From contig DATMAM010000066.1 in NCBI GenBank assembly GCA_035559995.1, positions 1 to 64,000 on the forward strand: a DNA stretch of 64,000 nucleotides, given 5' to 3'. Source of the stretch: DATMAM01 sp035559995 (lineage in GTDB: Bacteria; Desulfobacterota; Binatia; UBA9968). The number at the start of each line of letters is the position of its first letter. Positions within the stretch are counted from its first letter, which is position 1. The notes under the pieces were generated by a model. It was not told the origin of the DNA. It did no database searches and saw nothing but the letters and a program-made list of their open reading frames with translations. The position numbers and the translations under genes are program-made. Below, piece after piece: positions 52,436 through 61,373 of the stretch.

Positions 52436-53947
52436 ATGGAGGCGTTGAGCAATCTCGTTGCCGGTTTTTCGGTAGCGCTCACGCCCGCAAATCTCTTCTG
52501 GTGTTTTGTCGGCGTTTTTCTTGGGACCGTCGTCGGCGTGCTGCCGGGACTCGGCCCGCCGGCTACGATCGCGATGCTTCTTCCGCTCGCGCTCAAGCTG
52601 AATCCGACGACGGGGTTGATCATGCTCGCCGGGATCTACTACGGCGCGAAATATGGCGGCTCAACGACCTCGATCCTGCTCAACCTGCCCGGAGAATCGG
52701 CGTCGGTTGTCACCTGCCTGGACGGCTATCAGATGGCGCGCAAGGGAAGGGCGGGTCCGGCGCTGGGCATCGCCGCGATCGCGTCCTTTGTCGCCGGCAC
52801 CTTCGGCGTTGTGGCGCTGATGCTCATTGCGCCGCCCGTGTCGCGCTTCGCGGTGCGCTTCGGCCCGCCGGAGTATTTCGCGCTCATGGCGCTGGGGCTC
52901 ACGATGGTGGTTTTCCTTGCGGGAAAGTCGATGATCAAGGGGCTTCTCTCGGCGTTCTTCGGCTTGTGGCTTGCCTGCGTGGGCACGGATCTCTTTACCG
53001 CCGAGTCGCGCTTTACGTTCGGGCAGATGGAGCTCCTCGACGGCATCGATTTTATCGTCGCAAGCGTCGGCATCTTTGCCATCGCCGAAGTTCTCGCCAA
53101 CCTGGAAGAGCAATCCGGCTTCGAGCTATTCAAGACGCCAAAAGGGATCAGGAACCTGCTGCCAACCTGGGACGATCTCAAGCAGTGCCGCTTTGCGTTC
53201 GTGAACGGCTCTGTCGTCGGATTTTTCATCGGCGTGCTTCCCGGCGCGGGCTCCACGATCGCGTCGTTCATCTCCTACGGCATCGAGAAGGCATTTTCAC
53301 GCCATCCCGAAAAATTCGGCACCGGCATTCCCGAAGGCGTGGCCGCGCCGGAGGGAGCCAACAACTCGGAAACGGGCGGCGCGCTCGTGCCGCTGCTGAC
53401 TTTGGGAATTCCCGGATCGAACACGACCGCGATTCTGCTCGCGGCGCTCATTCTCTGGGGCTTTCGTCCGGGACCGCTTCTCATCCACGAAAACCCGGGC
53501 CTTTTCTGGGGACTGGTCGCAAGCATGTACGTTGGCAACATTTTGCTCCTGCTCCTAAACCTGCCGCTCGTCCCCGTCTTTGCGCAGATTCTGCGGCTTC
53601 CTTACTACACTCTCTATCCGATGATCCTCGGCGTCTCGATCGTTGGCGTATACAGCGTCAGCCAGAGCCTGTTCGATGTGTGGATGATGGGGCTTTTCGG
53701 CCTTTTGGGCTATACGATGAAAAAGCTCGACTTTCCCGCCGCTCCGCTGGTCCTCGCCATGGTGCTGGGAGATCCGATGGAACGGGCGCTCAGGCAGTCG
53801 CTGATGATGTCGCAGGGAGACCTGGCGGTCTTTTTTAACAGGCCGATGGCGGCCGCCATGCTATTTTTCGCGCTCGTTCTGCTTGCTATACCGTTGACAC
53901 AGCGGGTTCGTTCGTGGAGAGTCAGGGCCGTGGAACAGGAGTTGTAA
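52436..53947 (+). CDS. tctA: Tripartite tricarboxylate transporter large membrane subunit
   Basis: 503 residues and about twelve membrane helices of the TctA family. Signature motifs are LGTVVGVLPGLGPPATIAML, YGGSTTSILLNLPGE and, in the second half, GVLPGAGSTIASFISYGIEK and TLGIPGSNTTAILLAAL, which are the family's repeated discontinuous-helix segments. It forms the secondary transporter channel for a di- or tricarboxylate or a related aromatic acid. It sits between tctB and tctC. Confidence 0.95.
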   Translation: MEALSNLVAGFSVALTPANLFWCFVGVFLGTVVGVLPGLGPPATIAMLLPLALKLNPTTGLIMLAGIYYGAKYGGSTTSILLNLPGESASVVTCLDGYQMARKGRAGPALGIAAIASFVAGTFGVVALMLIAPPVSRFAVRFGPPEYFALMALGLTMVVFLAGKSMIKGLLSAFFGLWLACVGTDLFTAESRFTFGQMELLDGIDFIVASVGIFAIAEVLANLEEQSGFELFKTPKGIRNLLPTWDDLKQCRFAFVNGSVVGFFIGVLPGAGSTIASFISYGIEKAFSRHPEKFGTGIPEGVAAPEGANNSETGGALVPLLTLGIPGSNTTAILLAALILWGFRPGPLLIHENPGLFWGLVASMYVGNILLLLLNLPLVPVFAQILRLPYYTLYPMILGVSIVGVYSVSQSLFDVWMMGLFGLLGYTMKKLDFPAAPLVLAMVLGDPMERALRQSLMMSQGDLAVFFNRPMAAAMLFFALVLLAIPLTQRVRSWRVRAVEQEL

Positions 53948-53975
53948 GGGAACGATTAATTCTGAGGAGGTTGCG

Positions 53976-54950
53976 ATGAGAAGAACCGCTTGGGCGATAG
54001 CCCTGATGGTCCTCTGTTCTTATGCCGCCCCGGGGTGGGCGCAAGGCTTTAAGCCGGCGCGGCCCGTCGAAGCCGTCGTGCATACCGATCCCGGGGGAGG
54101 CTCGGACGTTTTCGCTCGCGCGATCGCGGATATGTTGGAAAAAGAGAAGCTTCTGCCGCAGCGCATGAACGTGCTGAACAAACCCGGCGGTTCCGGGGCG
54201 ACGGCGATGGCTTATCTGATAGAAAAAAAGGGCGACGATCACACGATCGGCTTTTTCACCAATACGTGGCTCGTTGTGCCGCTGACGCGCAAGGAGGCCA
54301 AAGTGACGATCCATGAGCTCACGCCGATCGCCCGCCTGGTGCTCGAGCCCATGATCGCCGTCGTGAAAGCCGACGCTCCCTACAAGAGCATGACCGATTT
54401 TGTCGAGGCCGCCAAAAAGAACCCCGGAAAGCTCAGCCAGTCCGGCGGCTCCGTCACCGCGCAGGAGGCGCTCTACCGGCTCGTGATTCAAAAAGCGACC
54501 GGCGCCCAGTGGAACTTCATCTCGTTTCCCGGCGGCGGCGAAAGAATCTCAAACCTGTTGGGCGGCAACGTGCAGCTCCTGATGGCGCAGCCCCAGGAGA
54601 TCAGCGAGCACATCCGGTCGGGAAGCGTCCGGGTGATCGCGGTCCTGGGCGACAAGCGCCTGGCCGGGTTCCCCAATGTTTCCACCACCAAGGAACAGGG
54701 GCTGAATATTCCGACGCTCGATCAGGCGCGCGGCGTGCTTGCGCCTCCGGGCGTTTCCAGGGAAGTCGTTCAGTACTGGGAGGGTGTCCTCGGAAAATTT
54801 GTCAAAACCGAGAGCTGGAAAAAGTACCTCGCGGACAACCAGCTGGAGGACGCGTTTCTGCGCAGCCAGGAGCTTGCAGCCTTCTGGACGAAGCAGACCG
54901 AGCTGCTCCGCGGCCTGCTTCAGGAGGCAGGGGTGAAGCTGGTGCGATGA
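53976..54950 (+). CDS. tctC: Tripartite tricarboxylate transporter substrate-binding protein (Bug family)
   Basis: 324 residues, signal peptide ALMVLCSYAAPGWAQG, then a Bug-family binding protein with ARPVEAVVHTDPGGGSDVFA, where the glycine-rich loop binds a carboxylate, and VLNKPGGSGATAMAYL. It delivers substrate to TctAB. The 3' end overlaps the convergent MmgE/PrpD gene by 31 bases. The specific ligand cannot be read from sequence. Confidence 0.92.
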   Translation: MRRTAWAIALMVLCSYAAPGWAQGFKPARPVEAVVHTDPGGGSDVFARAIADMLEKEKLLPQRMNVLNKPGGSGATAMAYLIEKKGDDHTIGFFTNTWLVVPLTRKEAKVTIHELTPIARLVLEPMIAVVKADAPYKSMTDFVEAAKKNPGKLSQSGGSVTAQEALYRLVIQKATGAQWNFISFPGGGERISNLLGGNVQLLMAQPQEISEHIRSGSVRVIAVLGDKRLAGFPNVSTTKEQGLNIPTLDQARGVLAPPGVSREVVQYWEGVLGKFVKTESWKKYLADNQLEDAFLRSQELAAFWTKQTELLRGLLQEAGVKLVR

Positions 54951-56338
54951 GCCGCCGGTGACCGGCCGCGGCCCGCGAGCAGCCGGCTAAGATCCGTTAT
55001 CGCCGGTACCGCCTCGAGATTTCTCACCGCGGTCATGATCTGCTCCGCCCTTTGCCTGGAAACCGCGAGCGCCGCATTGGCGCGAAATTTCCCTTCAATT
55101 TCCTCCGGCGGGAGCGGGTCCTCGAGGCCGCCGCGCGGATGCGGCTGATTCTCCTCGAAGATGCGGCCGTCTTTCATGCGGATTTTTACGTGGCCGGAAA
55201 AATGGCGCGGGTAATCGATCGCCGGGTCGAGCTCGTAGCGCACCTTCGCCGCGAGGTTGAGAATCTCGGGGTCGCGAATCGCGTCTTCGGAAAATTCCTG
55301 CAGGCCCGCCCTGCCGCGCGCGATCATGCAGGCGATGCTGTACGGCAGGCTGAACTTGGCGCCGTAGGAAGTCGACGGCCGGCGCTTTTCCGCGATCGGC
55401 TCCCAGAGCCGCGGCACGGGACCTTCCGCCGTGCGGCAGACGATTTCTTCCACGTCGCCCGGCCGCACCGAGTGCTTTTCTCTCAGGCGCAAAGCGCAAT
55501 CCATGTACGGGTGCGAGATCGAGCCGCACGGGTATGATTTGAAAGCGATCTTCGGGATCTCCCACGCGCGTCCCAGCTCCTCGAGCCGCTGCCACTGATA
55601 TTCGCCGTCGCCCCCGAAGCACCGGTAAAGCCCGTGCCGCCCTTCCAGGACGGTCGCCGGGCCGCGAAATCCCGCGCGCGCGAGAAGCGCGGCGATGATC
55701 CCGCCGTGCGCGGACCAGCCCGGGTGCATGCGCTTCGTCCAGGAGCCGTCGGCGAGATATTCGATGATCCCCGCGCTCTGGCTCCCGCAGATGCCGAAGG
55801 CGTCCATCATCTGCGGCACGGAAAGCTTGTACAGCCGGCCGGCGGCTCCGGCCGCTCCGAAGGTCGCGCAAATCGCCGTCGGATGAAAGCCGCGCGCGTG
55901 GAATCGGCCGGGGGCGACCACGCCGACTTTGCACATGATCTCGGTGGCGACGATCGCTGCTTCGAGGACCTGCCGCCCGCTCGCGCCAACCGCTTCGCCG
56001 ACGGCGAGCGCGGTCGTGACGGCGCAGCAGCCGGTGTGGACGATCGCCTCTTCGAGCGTGTCATCGTAGTCGAGACCGTGCGCCAGCGTGCCGTTGGCCA
56101 AAACGGCATTGGCGGGGTGAACGCGATAGCGCGTTCCAATGAGCCGGCTCGCTTTCGGCCCGCCCAGGGAGCGCGCCACCTCCAACGCCATGAGGCCGAA
56201 GTCCATCGTGGAAGAGGCGAGCGCCACGCCCAACGTGTCGAGAAAGATCAGCTTGGCCTTTTCCCGCACCTCCGGCGGAACGCCCTCCAGCTGAAGGGCG
56301 GTCGCGAACGACCCCAGAAGCTCTGAATAACTTTTCAC
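54920..56338 (-). CDS. MmgE/PrpD-family protein
   Basis: About 472 residues of the MmgE/PrpD (2-methylcitrate dehydratase/aconitate decarboxylase) family. Typical segments are FLDTLGVALASS, NGTLAHGLDYDDTLEEAIVH, GFHPTAICATFGAAGAAGRL and RMHPGWSAHGGIIAALLARA. The family dehydrates or decarboxylates methylcitrate-like acids. The frame is open to an ATG at 56470, but that would overlap the upstream bicupin gene and adds a basic, low-complexity stretch, so I prefer the GTG at 56338. It lies beside tctABC and could act on the acid they import. Confidence 0.88.
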   Translation of the reverse strand: MKSYSELLGSFATALQLEGVPPEVREKAKLIFLDTLGVALASSTMDFGLMALEVARSLGGPKASRLIGTRYRVHPANAVLANGTLAHGLDYDDTLEEAIVHTGCCAVTTALAVGEAVGASGRQVLEAAIVATEIMCKVGVVAPGRFHARGFHPTAICATFGAAGAAGRLYKLSVPQMMDAFGICGSQSAGIIEYLADGSWTKRMHPGWSAHGGIIAALLARAGFRGPATVLEGRHGLYRCFGGDGEYQWQRLEELGRAWEIPKIAFKSYPCGSISHPYMDCALRLREKHSVRPGDVEEIVCRTAEGPVPRLWEPIAEKRRPSTSYGAKFSLPYSIACMIARGRAGLQEFSEDAIRDPEILNLAAKVRYELDPAIDYPRHFSGHVKIRMKDGRIFEENQPHPRGGLEDPLPPEEIEGKFRANAALAVSRQRAEQIMTAVRNLEAVPAITDLSRLLAGRGRSPAAHRTSFTPAS

Positions 56339-56408
56339 TTTTTCCCGGGCAGAAGTCGGCGCGCAAGAGATAAGCGCGCGGGCGCGGAAACGGCGCGCGC
56401 GGCGCCTC

Positions 56409-57515
56409 CTAGCGCTCGGCGCAGTTCGGATGGTACGCGCCCATCCGGCAGCGCGCGCCGACTTTCGCAAGCTCGGCTTCGAATTCGCGATGGATCGCCG
56501 GGTCCTCGTCCTCGTATTCGATCTGGCCGCCGCCTTCCTTGACGCTTACGCCCGGGCCCTCGCCATCGTTGAAATTGATCGGGTATTTAAAGCGCCCGCC
56601 GCCGCCTTTTCTGAGCGCGAGATAGCGCACAGGCTCGGCGCCGGAGTTGAAATGCTGGTGAAACCAGCCGCACGGCGGAACCACGACCGTGCCCGGCTTC
56701 CAATCGACGCGGATCCTTTCTTTGCCCTCTTCCCAGAGCAGGCTATAGCCCTTGCCGCTCAGAATCGTTACGTGGGCTCCGGGCCCGTGCCGGTGCGCCT
56801 TCTTGTAGCTTCCCACCGGGAACTGGGAGATATGCGCCGCCATCGACTGCGAAGCCAGATCGAAATGCATGCTGAGCCCGCCCGCGCCGCGAGGCTTCCA
56901 CGAGACGAGATCGATGGTATTCACGTTGGCGATGAAGTTGACCATCGTGTTGCGCGGGCCCCAGAGCTTTCCTTCGCGGCTAAAGTAGGCGTCGTCGTTG
57001 CCGTCGAAGCGGTCGAGAAACTTAAACGGGTTGTTGAAGATAAAATCCAGGTTGTGGAAGAGATTGATATAGAGCGGGGCGCTGGTGACGGCGAAGTAGC
57101 GCGCCGGCTCGCTGCCGCTGCCGTTGTGGTGCTGGTACCAGGCGTTGAGGGGAATGGCGAAAAAGCTCCCCGGCTGCCACTCGAAAGTTTGCTTTTTCCC
57201 GCCTTCCTGCCAGACCGTCGTCGCGCCCGAACCCTCGACGATGTAGACCATCTCCTCGTAGAGATGGCGCTGCGGCTTGAGATTCTTGCCCGGAGGGATC
57301 ACGCACACGTAGGCGTCGTTGATGCCGCCCGTGCCTTCGAGATTGATGAACGCCCCGAGACCGCCTTTGAGCTCCCAGGGAGCGACTTCGACTTTCTTGA
57401 TGTCCTCGATGTAGAAGCCCGTGATGCGCGGGATTTTTTGCGCCTCTTGCCACGCGCGGTAGGTGTCCAGCGATTCGACGCGCGGCGGTTTTACTTGCGG
57501 TGCCGACTCGGCCAT
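56409..57515 (-). CDS. Bicupin protein
   Basis: 368 residues with two cupin domains. The first (residues about 70-170) carries LKPQRHLYEEMVYIVEGSG and AIPLNAWYQHHNG. The second (about 230-330) carries YKKAHRHGPGAHVTILSGKG and VVPPCGWFHQHFNSG. Both keep the His-rich metal motifs. The size and arrangement resemble gentisate or 1-hydroxy-2-naphthoate dioxygenases and related bicupins. A ring-cleaving oxygenase role is possible but unproven. It is transcribed between the binding-protein gene at 57552 and the MmgE/PrpD gene. Confidence 0.86.
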   Translation of the reverse strand: MAESAPQVKPPRVESLDTYRAWQEAQKIPRITGFYIEDIKKVEVAPWELKGGLGAFINLEGTGGINDAYVCVIPPGKNLKPQRHLYEEMVYIVEGSGATTVWQEGGKKQTFEWQPGSFFAIPLNAWYQHHNGSGSEPARYFAVTSAPLYINLFHNLDFIFNNPFKFLDRFDGNDDAYFSREGKLWGPRNTMVNFIANVNTIDLVSWKPRGAGGLSMHFDLASQSMAAHISQFPVGSYKKAHRHGPGAHVTILSGKGYSLLWEEGKERIRVDWKPGTVVVPPCGWFHQHFNSGAEPVRYLALRKGGGGRFKYPINFNDGEGPGVSVKEGGGQIEYEDEDPAIHREFEAELAKVGARCRMGAYHPNCAER

Positions 57516-57551
57516 AGACTTCTCCCTCCTTCGCCCGTTTCTCGGGCTTGT

Positions 57552-58694
57552 CTACTTGCTCTTCTGCACCTGTTCGAGCAGCTTTTGAATGGGCGTAAAG
57601 TCCATCCACTCCGGGCGGTTGATCATGATGTATTCCCTGTCCTTTCGGCGCCTTGCCAGCGGCGGCAAAATTTCCTCCGGCAGGTCTTCGCGCAACGATC
57701 CCACCCTCAGCTCGTCGGCGTTCGCCTGGCGGAAGACCGTCTGTCCTTCCAAGGAAAGATACCAGTTGATGAAGACGCGCGCGCCGTAAGGGTGAGGGTG
57801 CTGGTTCATCAGCACGAGCGCGCCGGAGCCGGAGCCGATTCCCGGCTTCTCGACGACCTCGTAGGGATTGAGCTCGGCGACCGGAAGCCCCTGCATCGCG
57901 GCGCGGTCGATGCGGCGACAGAGAAAACAGAGAGGAAATTTCCCCTGCGCGAGCCAATCGGTGCCTTGCCGGAGATCGCGGAAAAGCACCGGCTCCATCT
58001 CGCGATAGAGACGTTCGAGGAACTTCGGCCCGAGCTGAGGGTGATGGTAAACATAGGTGAGCGCGGTCGAGCCCTGGCCCGGGCGGATTTCCAGCGCGGC
58101 GTATTTCCCCTTCCATTGGGGCTGCACCAGATCCCAAGCGGACTTGATCTCTTTCTCGTTGACGACTTTGGTATTGAACGAAATGGGCGCGCCGTAAAGC
58201 GCGCTTTCGTACATGAAGATGTACTGGCCTTCGGGATCGACGTAATGGTGTTTCCCCATCCACCACTTCGACAGATCGGTCACGCCGGGATGGACGAGAA
58301 CCGGCGGCAGCGGCTCGACCATTTTCGCTTTGTAGAGATTGAGATAGAGCGCCGACGGGGCGCCGAGAAAAACATCGGCGAGAAATTTGCCGGCGCGCCG
58401 CTCGGCAAAAAGCTTGGGAAAGAGGTCGCTGCCGCGGCCCATCGTGGTGCCCACGAGCTTGATCTTCGGGAAGCGCTTCTGAAAGGCTTCCCAGATCATG
58501 CGCGCGTTGCCGACGGAGTCCGTCGCGTACACGGTGACGGCGCCTTCCTCCTCGCCCTTCTTCACCACGCTTTCCCAGTCTTGGCCGGCCGATTTGGCGT
58601 CGGCGGCCGAAGCGACCTCGGTCGCGACGAGGATAAAAGCCGAGAGCGACAAGAAAATGGCAAAGCGGCGGGCTGCGGCAACATGGGTAGTCAT
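57552..58694 (-). CDS. ABC transporter substrate-binding protein, Fe3+-type fold
   Basis: 380 residues with signal peptide RFAIFLSLSAFILVATEVASA. The body has EEEGAVTVYATDSVGNARMI, DVFLGAPSALYLNLYKA and NTKVVNEKEIKSAWDLVQPQ, of the same superfamily as the plus-strand paralogues but distinct from them. GGAGAAAGG precedes the ATG at 58692-58694. It heads a minus-strand unit with the bicupin and MmgE/PrpD genes. Confidence 0.87.
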   Translation of the reverse strand: MTTHVAAARRFAIFLSLSAFILVATEVASAADAKSAGQDWESVVKKGEEEGAVTVYATDSVGNARMIWEAFQKRFPKIKLVGTTMGRGSDLFPKLFAERRAGKFLADVFLGAPSALYLNLYKAKMVEPLPPVLVHPGVTDLSKWWMGKHHYVDPEGQYIFMYESALYGAPISFNTKVVNEKEIKSAWDLVQPQWKGKYAALEIRPGQGSTALTYVYHHPQLGPKFLERLYREMEPVLFRDLRQGTDWLAQGKFPLCFLCRRIDRAAMQGLPVAELNPYEVVEKPGIGSGSGALVLMNQHPHPYGARVFINWYLSLEGQTVFRQANADELRVGSLREDLPEEILPPLARRRKDREYIMINRPEWMDFTPIQKLLEQVQKSK

Positions 58695-58835
58695 GACCTT
58701 TCTCCTGCGAACGGGTTCGAGATTATCCGCGGAACGCCTTTGCGTCAATATCCCGGTACAATGCCGGCTTGAAAAAGGCCGCGGACTTGAGTAATTGTTT
58801 CCATCACGGCGAAACTCCTGTCATGGAGAGCAAGC

Positions 58836-59645
58836 ATGGCGCTCGTTGACGGCTTCAGTCACCTCGTGGTTCAAGTGACCGATCTGGATCGGTCCGAAAA
58901 GTTCTACCAAGACGTTCTTGGCCTGGACGTGGTCGGAAGGAATCTCGTGAACGAAGAGGGGCCGAACTCGCTGTTGCGAATGAACACGGGGCAGATGGTT
59001 CTTTTGGTCCAAGTCCCCAAAGTCGAGCCGTTCCGCCCGAACACCAACAGCATTCATCACGCCTGGCTCCTCACGGTCGAGCAGTACAGGCGCGCGCAGC
59101 AACGCATGAAGGCGCTGGGCTACAGCATCGAGGATAGCCGCGAGGAGTTTCGCGCGATGGGCGAGCGCAGCATGGATATTTTCGATCCGGACGGGCACCG
59201 CTATCAGATTCAGGCGCACGGCCCGGAAGCGACCGAGATCATCCGGCCGAGCGCGGGCAAAGTGAACTGCGGCAAGGTCGACGATTTTGAAGTGGGCGCG
59301 GTCACGCCGTTCCCGAAGGGGATGTTTTTCCTGGTGCGCCTTCCCGAGGGGTTTATGGCCGTTTCGAGCTGGTGCACTCACCGTAACGGCCAGATCAAAT
59401 GGGAGAAGGAGCACTGGCGTTTTTATTGCCCGTTTCACAGCGCCACTTATAACCGCCGCGGCGAGTTTACCGGCCATCTCGAGAATGTGGGCCCGCTCAG
59501 ATTGCATCCGGTGACGATTCAAGAAGACGGAAGCGTAACGGTGGACACTTCGGAGGTTCTCGCGCGCCGGGAACATCGTCCGGATCACGTGGTGCCGGCG
59601 GTTTGCGGCGCCAAGTTCTGCGCCGCCGACGTCGAGCGGGTTTAA
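58836..59645 (+). CDS. VOC-domain protein fused to a Rieske domain
   Basis: 269 residues in two parts. Residues 1-135 are a glyoxalase/bleomycin-resistance (VOC) domain: GFSHLVVQVTDLDRSEKFYQ, SIHHAWLLTV, IFDPDGHRYQIQ, with its His and Glu/Gln metal positions. Residues 150-250 are a Rieske [2Fe-2S] ferredoxin domain: SSWCTHRNGQ, then FYCPFHSATY, with CxH...CxxH. The combination suggests an extradiol-type or other VOC metalloenzyme with its own electron carrier. I know of no characterised protein with this order. The ATG and a plausible upstream site fit a single gene. Confidence 0.85.
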   Translation: MALVDGFSHLVVQVTDLDRSEKFYQDVLGLDVVGRNLVNEEGPNSLLRMNTGQMVLLVQVPKVEPFRPNTNSIHHAWLLTVEQYRRAQQRMKALGYSIEDSREEFRAMGERSMDIFDPDGHRYQIQAHGPEATEIIRPSAGKVNCGKVDDFEVGAVTPFPKGMFFLVRLPEGFMAVSSWCTHRNGQIKWEKEHWRFYCPFHSATYNRRGEFTGHLENVGPLRLHPVTIQEDGSVTVDTSEVLARREHRPDHVVPAVCGAKFCAADVERV

Positions 59646-59899
59646 TGATTGGATTTGTGGCGGTCCATCGATCCTTCGGCTATCGCTCCGGACCGGCAAG
59701 CTCGGGGCGAACGGTCAAGCCCTCGAGCTTGCTTATGGACCGCCCGTTCGTGCTGAGGCTGCTCGGAGTATGAACGGGGTTGCGCACGGTCTCGCGCTCA
59801 GAATGACCACCACACTCGATCTCAATGTCAGCGCAAGCAAAGCGAAGGTTCCATGGTTTTCTGAAACCGAGGAGCCCCTAACTATAAAAGGAGACGATC
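59646..59899. other. Intergenic region
   Basis: About 250 bases between two VOC genes. It contains imperfect inverted sequence (CCTTCGGC, GCTCGGGGCGAAC and CGTTCGTGCTGAGG) that looks like remnants of a dispersed repeat. No gene is recognisable. Confidence 0.45.
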
Positions 59900-60367
59900 A
59901 TGGCCGATGTCGAGAGCTTGAGCCACAGCGCCATCTGCGTTCATGACCTGAGGGAGGCGGAGGACTTTTACTGCAACGTTCTGGGCGCGCGTCTCGGGAC
60001 CCGCGTGAACTTCAAGACCGACGACGCCATCCGCGGCCGGTCGGTTCACGGGTCGGTGATTTTGGAGGACTATCTCCTCGCGCTGATGGTGCCGCGCGAT
60101 TTCATGCCCATGCCTCCCGAAGACCAGCACCGGGGCGCGCACGGCTTTCGCCATGCGTTTCGGGTGGCGCGGAAGCGCTTTGACGAGATCATGAGCGAGC
60201 TCAAACGCCGGGGCATTCCCTTCGAAGGGCCGGTCGATCACCCGGAGAAAAGCCCCTTCGGGCAGTCGATCTATTTCAAGGACCCGAGCGGGAACTTTCT
60301 CGAGATCCTCTGGCGGCGAGACGAGGACGTGAACTACCGCAAGCCCTACATCACGGGCGTGGGGTAA
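59900..60367 (+). CDS. VOC-domain protein
   Basis: 155 residues, a single glyoxalase/dioxygenase-fold module pair. Starts SLSHSAICVHDLREAEDFYC, contains GFRHAFRVARKRFDEIM and ends YFKDPSGNFLEILWRRDED, which carries the C-terminal Glu metal ligand. Metal positions are consistent with a functional VOC metalloenzyme. AAAAGGAGACGATC precedes the ATG. The neighbouring genes at 58836 and 60433 are from the same fold, so these three probably arose by duplication. Confidence 0.88.
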   Translation: MADVESLSHSAICVHDLREAEDFYCNVLGARLGTRVNFKTDDAIRGRSVHGSVILEDYLLALMVPRDFMPMPPEDQHRGAHGFRHAFRVARKRFDEIMSELKRRGIPFEGPVDHPEKSPFGQSIYFKDPSGNFLEILWRRDEDVNYRKPYITGVG

Positions 60368-60432
60368 ATCGCCGTCGCGTGTCGCCCTCTGCGCTCGCGG
60401 GCGAGGGCGCGAACGCCGCGCGCCGATCCTTC

Positions 60433-61326
60433 ATGGACGGGATGAGCCACATCGTCATCGAAGTCTCGGACCTGAAAAGGTCGGAAGACTTTTATCGCCT
60501 CCTGGGATTTAAGCCCCTCGGCTCCGATCGGGTGCCCGAGTGCGGGCGGAACGCGGTCTTCGGCACGGCGTGCGGGCAACGGGTCATTCTTTCGGAGAGC
60601 CGGGAGCCGCGAACGCTTCCGGAAACCGGCGTTCACCAGGCCTATCGCGTGACGCGCGCGCGCCGCGACGCCATTGCGAAAAGGTTGCTCGCCGGCGACG
60701 TGACCGTGCACGATTACAAGGAAGACCGGCCCGCCGAGGCGGGCGATAATTTTTACTTTTACGATCCCGACGGCAACCGGATTCAGCTCGTCGCCGCCGG
60801 GACGGATGCCGCGGACGGCGAAACCATTTTGGGCATCGACCACGCCGCGATCGAGTGCCACGACCTCGAGTGGGCTGAAGACTTTTACGTCGAGGTTCTG
60901 GGCTTGAGCGTCGATCACCGCGTCGGCTGGCGCACGGAAGATTACGTGCGCGCCAGGCTCTGGGGCGAGGGCAAGGAGCACATGGCGCCGGGGACGAGAC
61001 GTTGGGACCAGCGCTACACCGTGATGGAGCAGAAAAGGCGCATCCCGCGGCCCAACACCCAGCTCTTCGTGCGCGCGGGCGATTCTGTCCTGGGCGTCTA
61101 TCTGGCTACCCAGCACCGGCAGGAGCCGCCCGAGGAACAGGCCGTCGGCACGCCGCGGATCGGCTTTCGCGCGCGCCGCGAAATCTTGGAGAAGATTGCG
61201 CGGCTCCTGGCCGGGCGCCGCTTTGCGAGCCGCGGGCCGGTGGAGCATTCCGACACGGCGCTTGAGGCTTCGCTTTACGTCAGAGACCCGGGCGGAAATT
61301 TTCTGGAGATCTGTATCCCGCGTTAA
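60433..61326 (+). CDS. Two-domain VOC protein (extradiol-dioxygenase-like)
   Basis: 297 residues with two VOC domains. Domain 1 has MSHIVIEVSDLKRSEDFYRL and FYFYDPDGNRIQLVA. Domain 2 has ILGIDHAAIECHDLEWAEDF and YVRDPGGNFLEICIP. The two-domain form is the architecture of type I extradiol dioxygenases such as catechol 2,3-dioxygenase. The His of GIDHAAI and the Glu of FLEICIP are metal ligand candidates. The start is uncertain: an ATG at 60433 begins MDGMSHIV, while GTG 60379 adds 18 residues. No strong ribosome site is seen at either. Confidence 0.85.
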   Translation: MDGMSHIVIEVSDLKRSEDFYRLLGFKPLGSDRVPECGRNAVFGTACGQRVILSESREPRTLPETGVHQAYRVTRARRDAIAKRLLAGDVTVHDYKEDRPAEAGDNFYFYDPDGNRIQLVAAGTDAADGETILGIDHAAIECHDLEWAEDFYVEVLGLSVDHRVGWRTEDYVRARLWGEGKEHMAPGTRRWDQRYTVMEQKRRIPRPNTQLFVRAGDSVLGVYLATQHRQEPPEEQAVGTPRIGFRARREILEKIARLLAGRRFASRGPVEHSDTALEASLYVRDPGGNFLEICIPR

Positions 61327-61373
61327 AGACATTGGGCCGACCATAGAGCGCGTCGAGCTCTCAGGAGGCGACC

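Noticed and set aside
51952..53838. Long plus-strand open frame overlapping tctB and tctA in another phase
   Set aside because: It is Arg-rich with no membrane helices or motifs, while the overlapping frames are standard TctB and TctA.
56430..58772. Very long antisense open frame of 780 codons opposite the bicupin and binding-protein genes
   Set aside because: It is a codon-bias shadow in GC-rich sequence, rich in Arg, Ala and Leu with no motif, and both opposite genes are clearly real.
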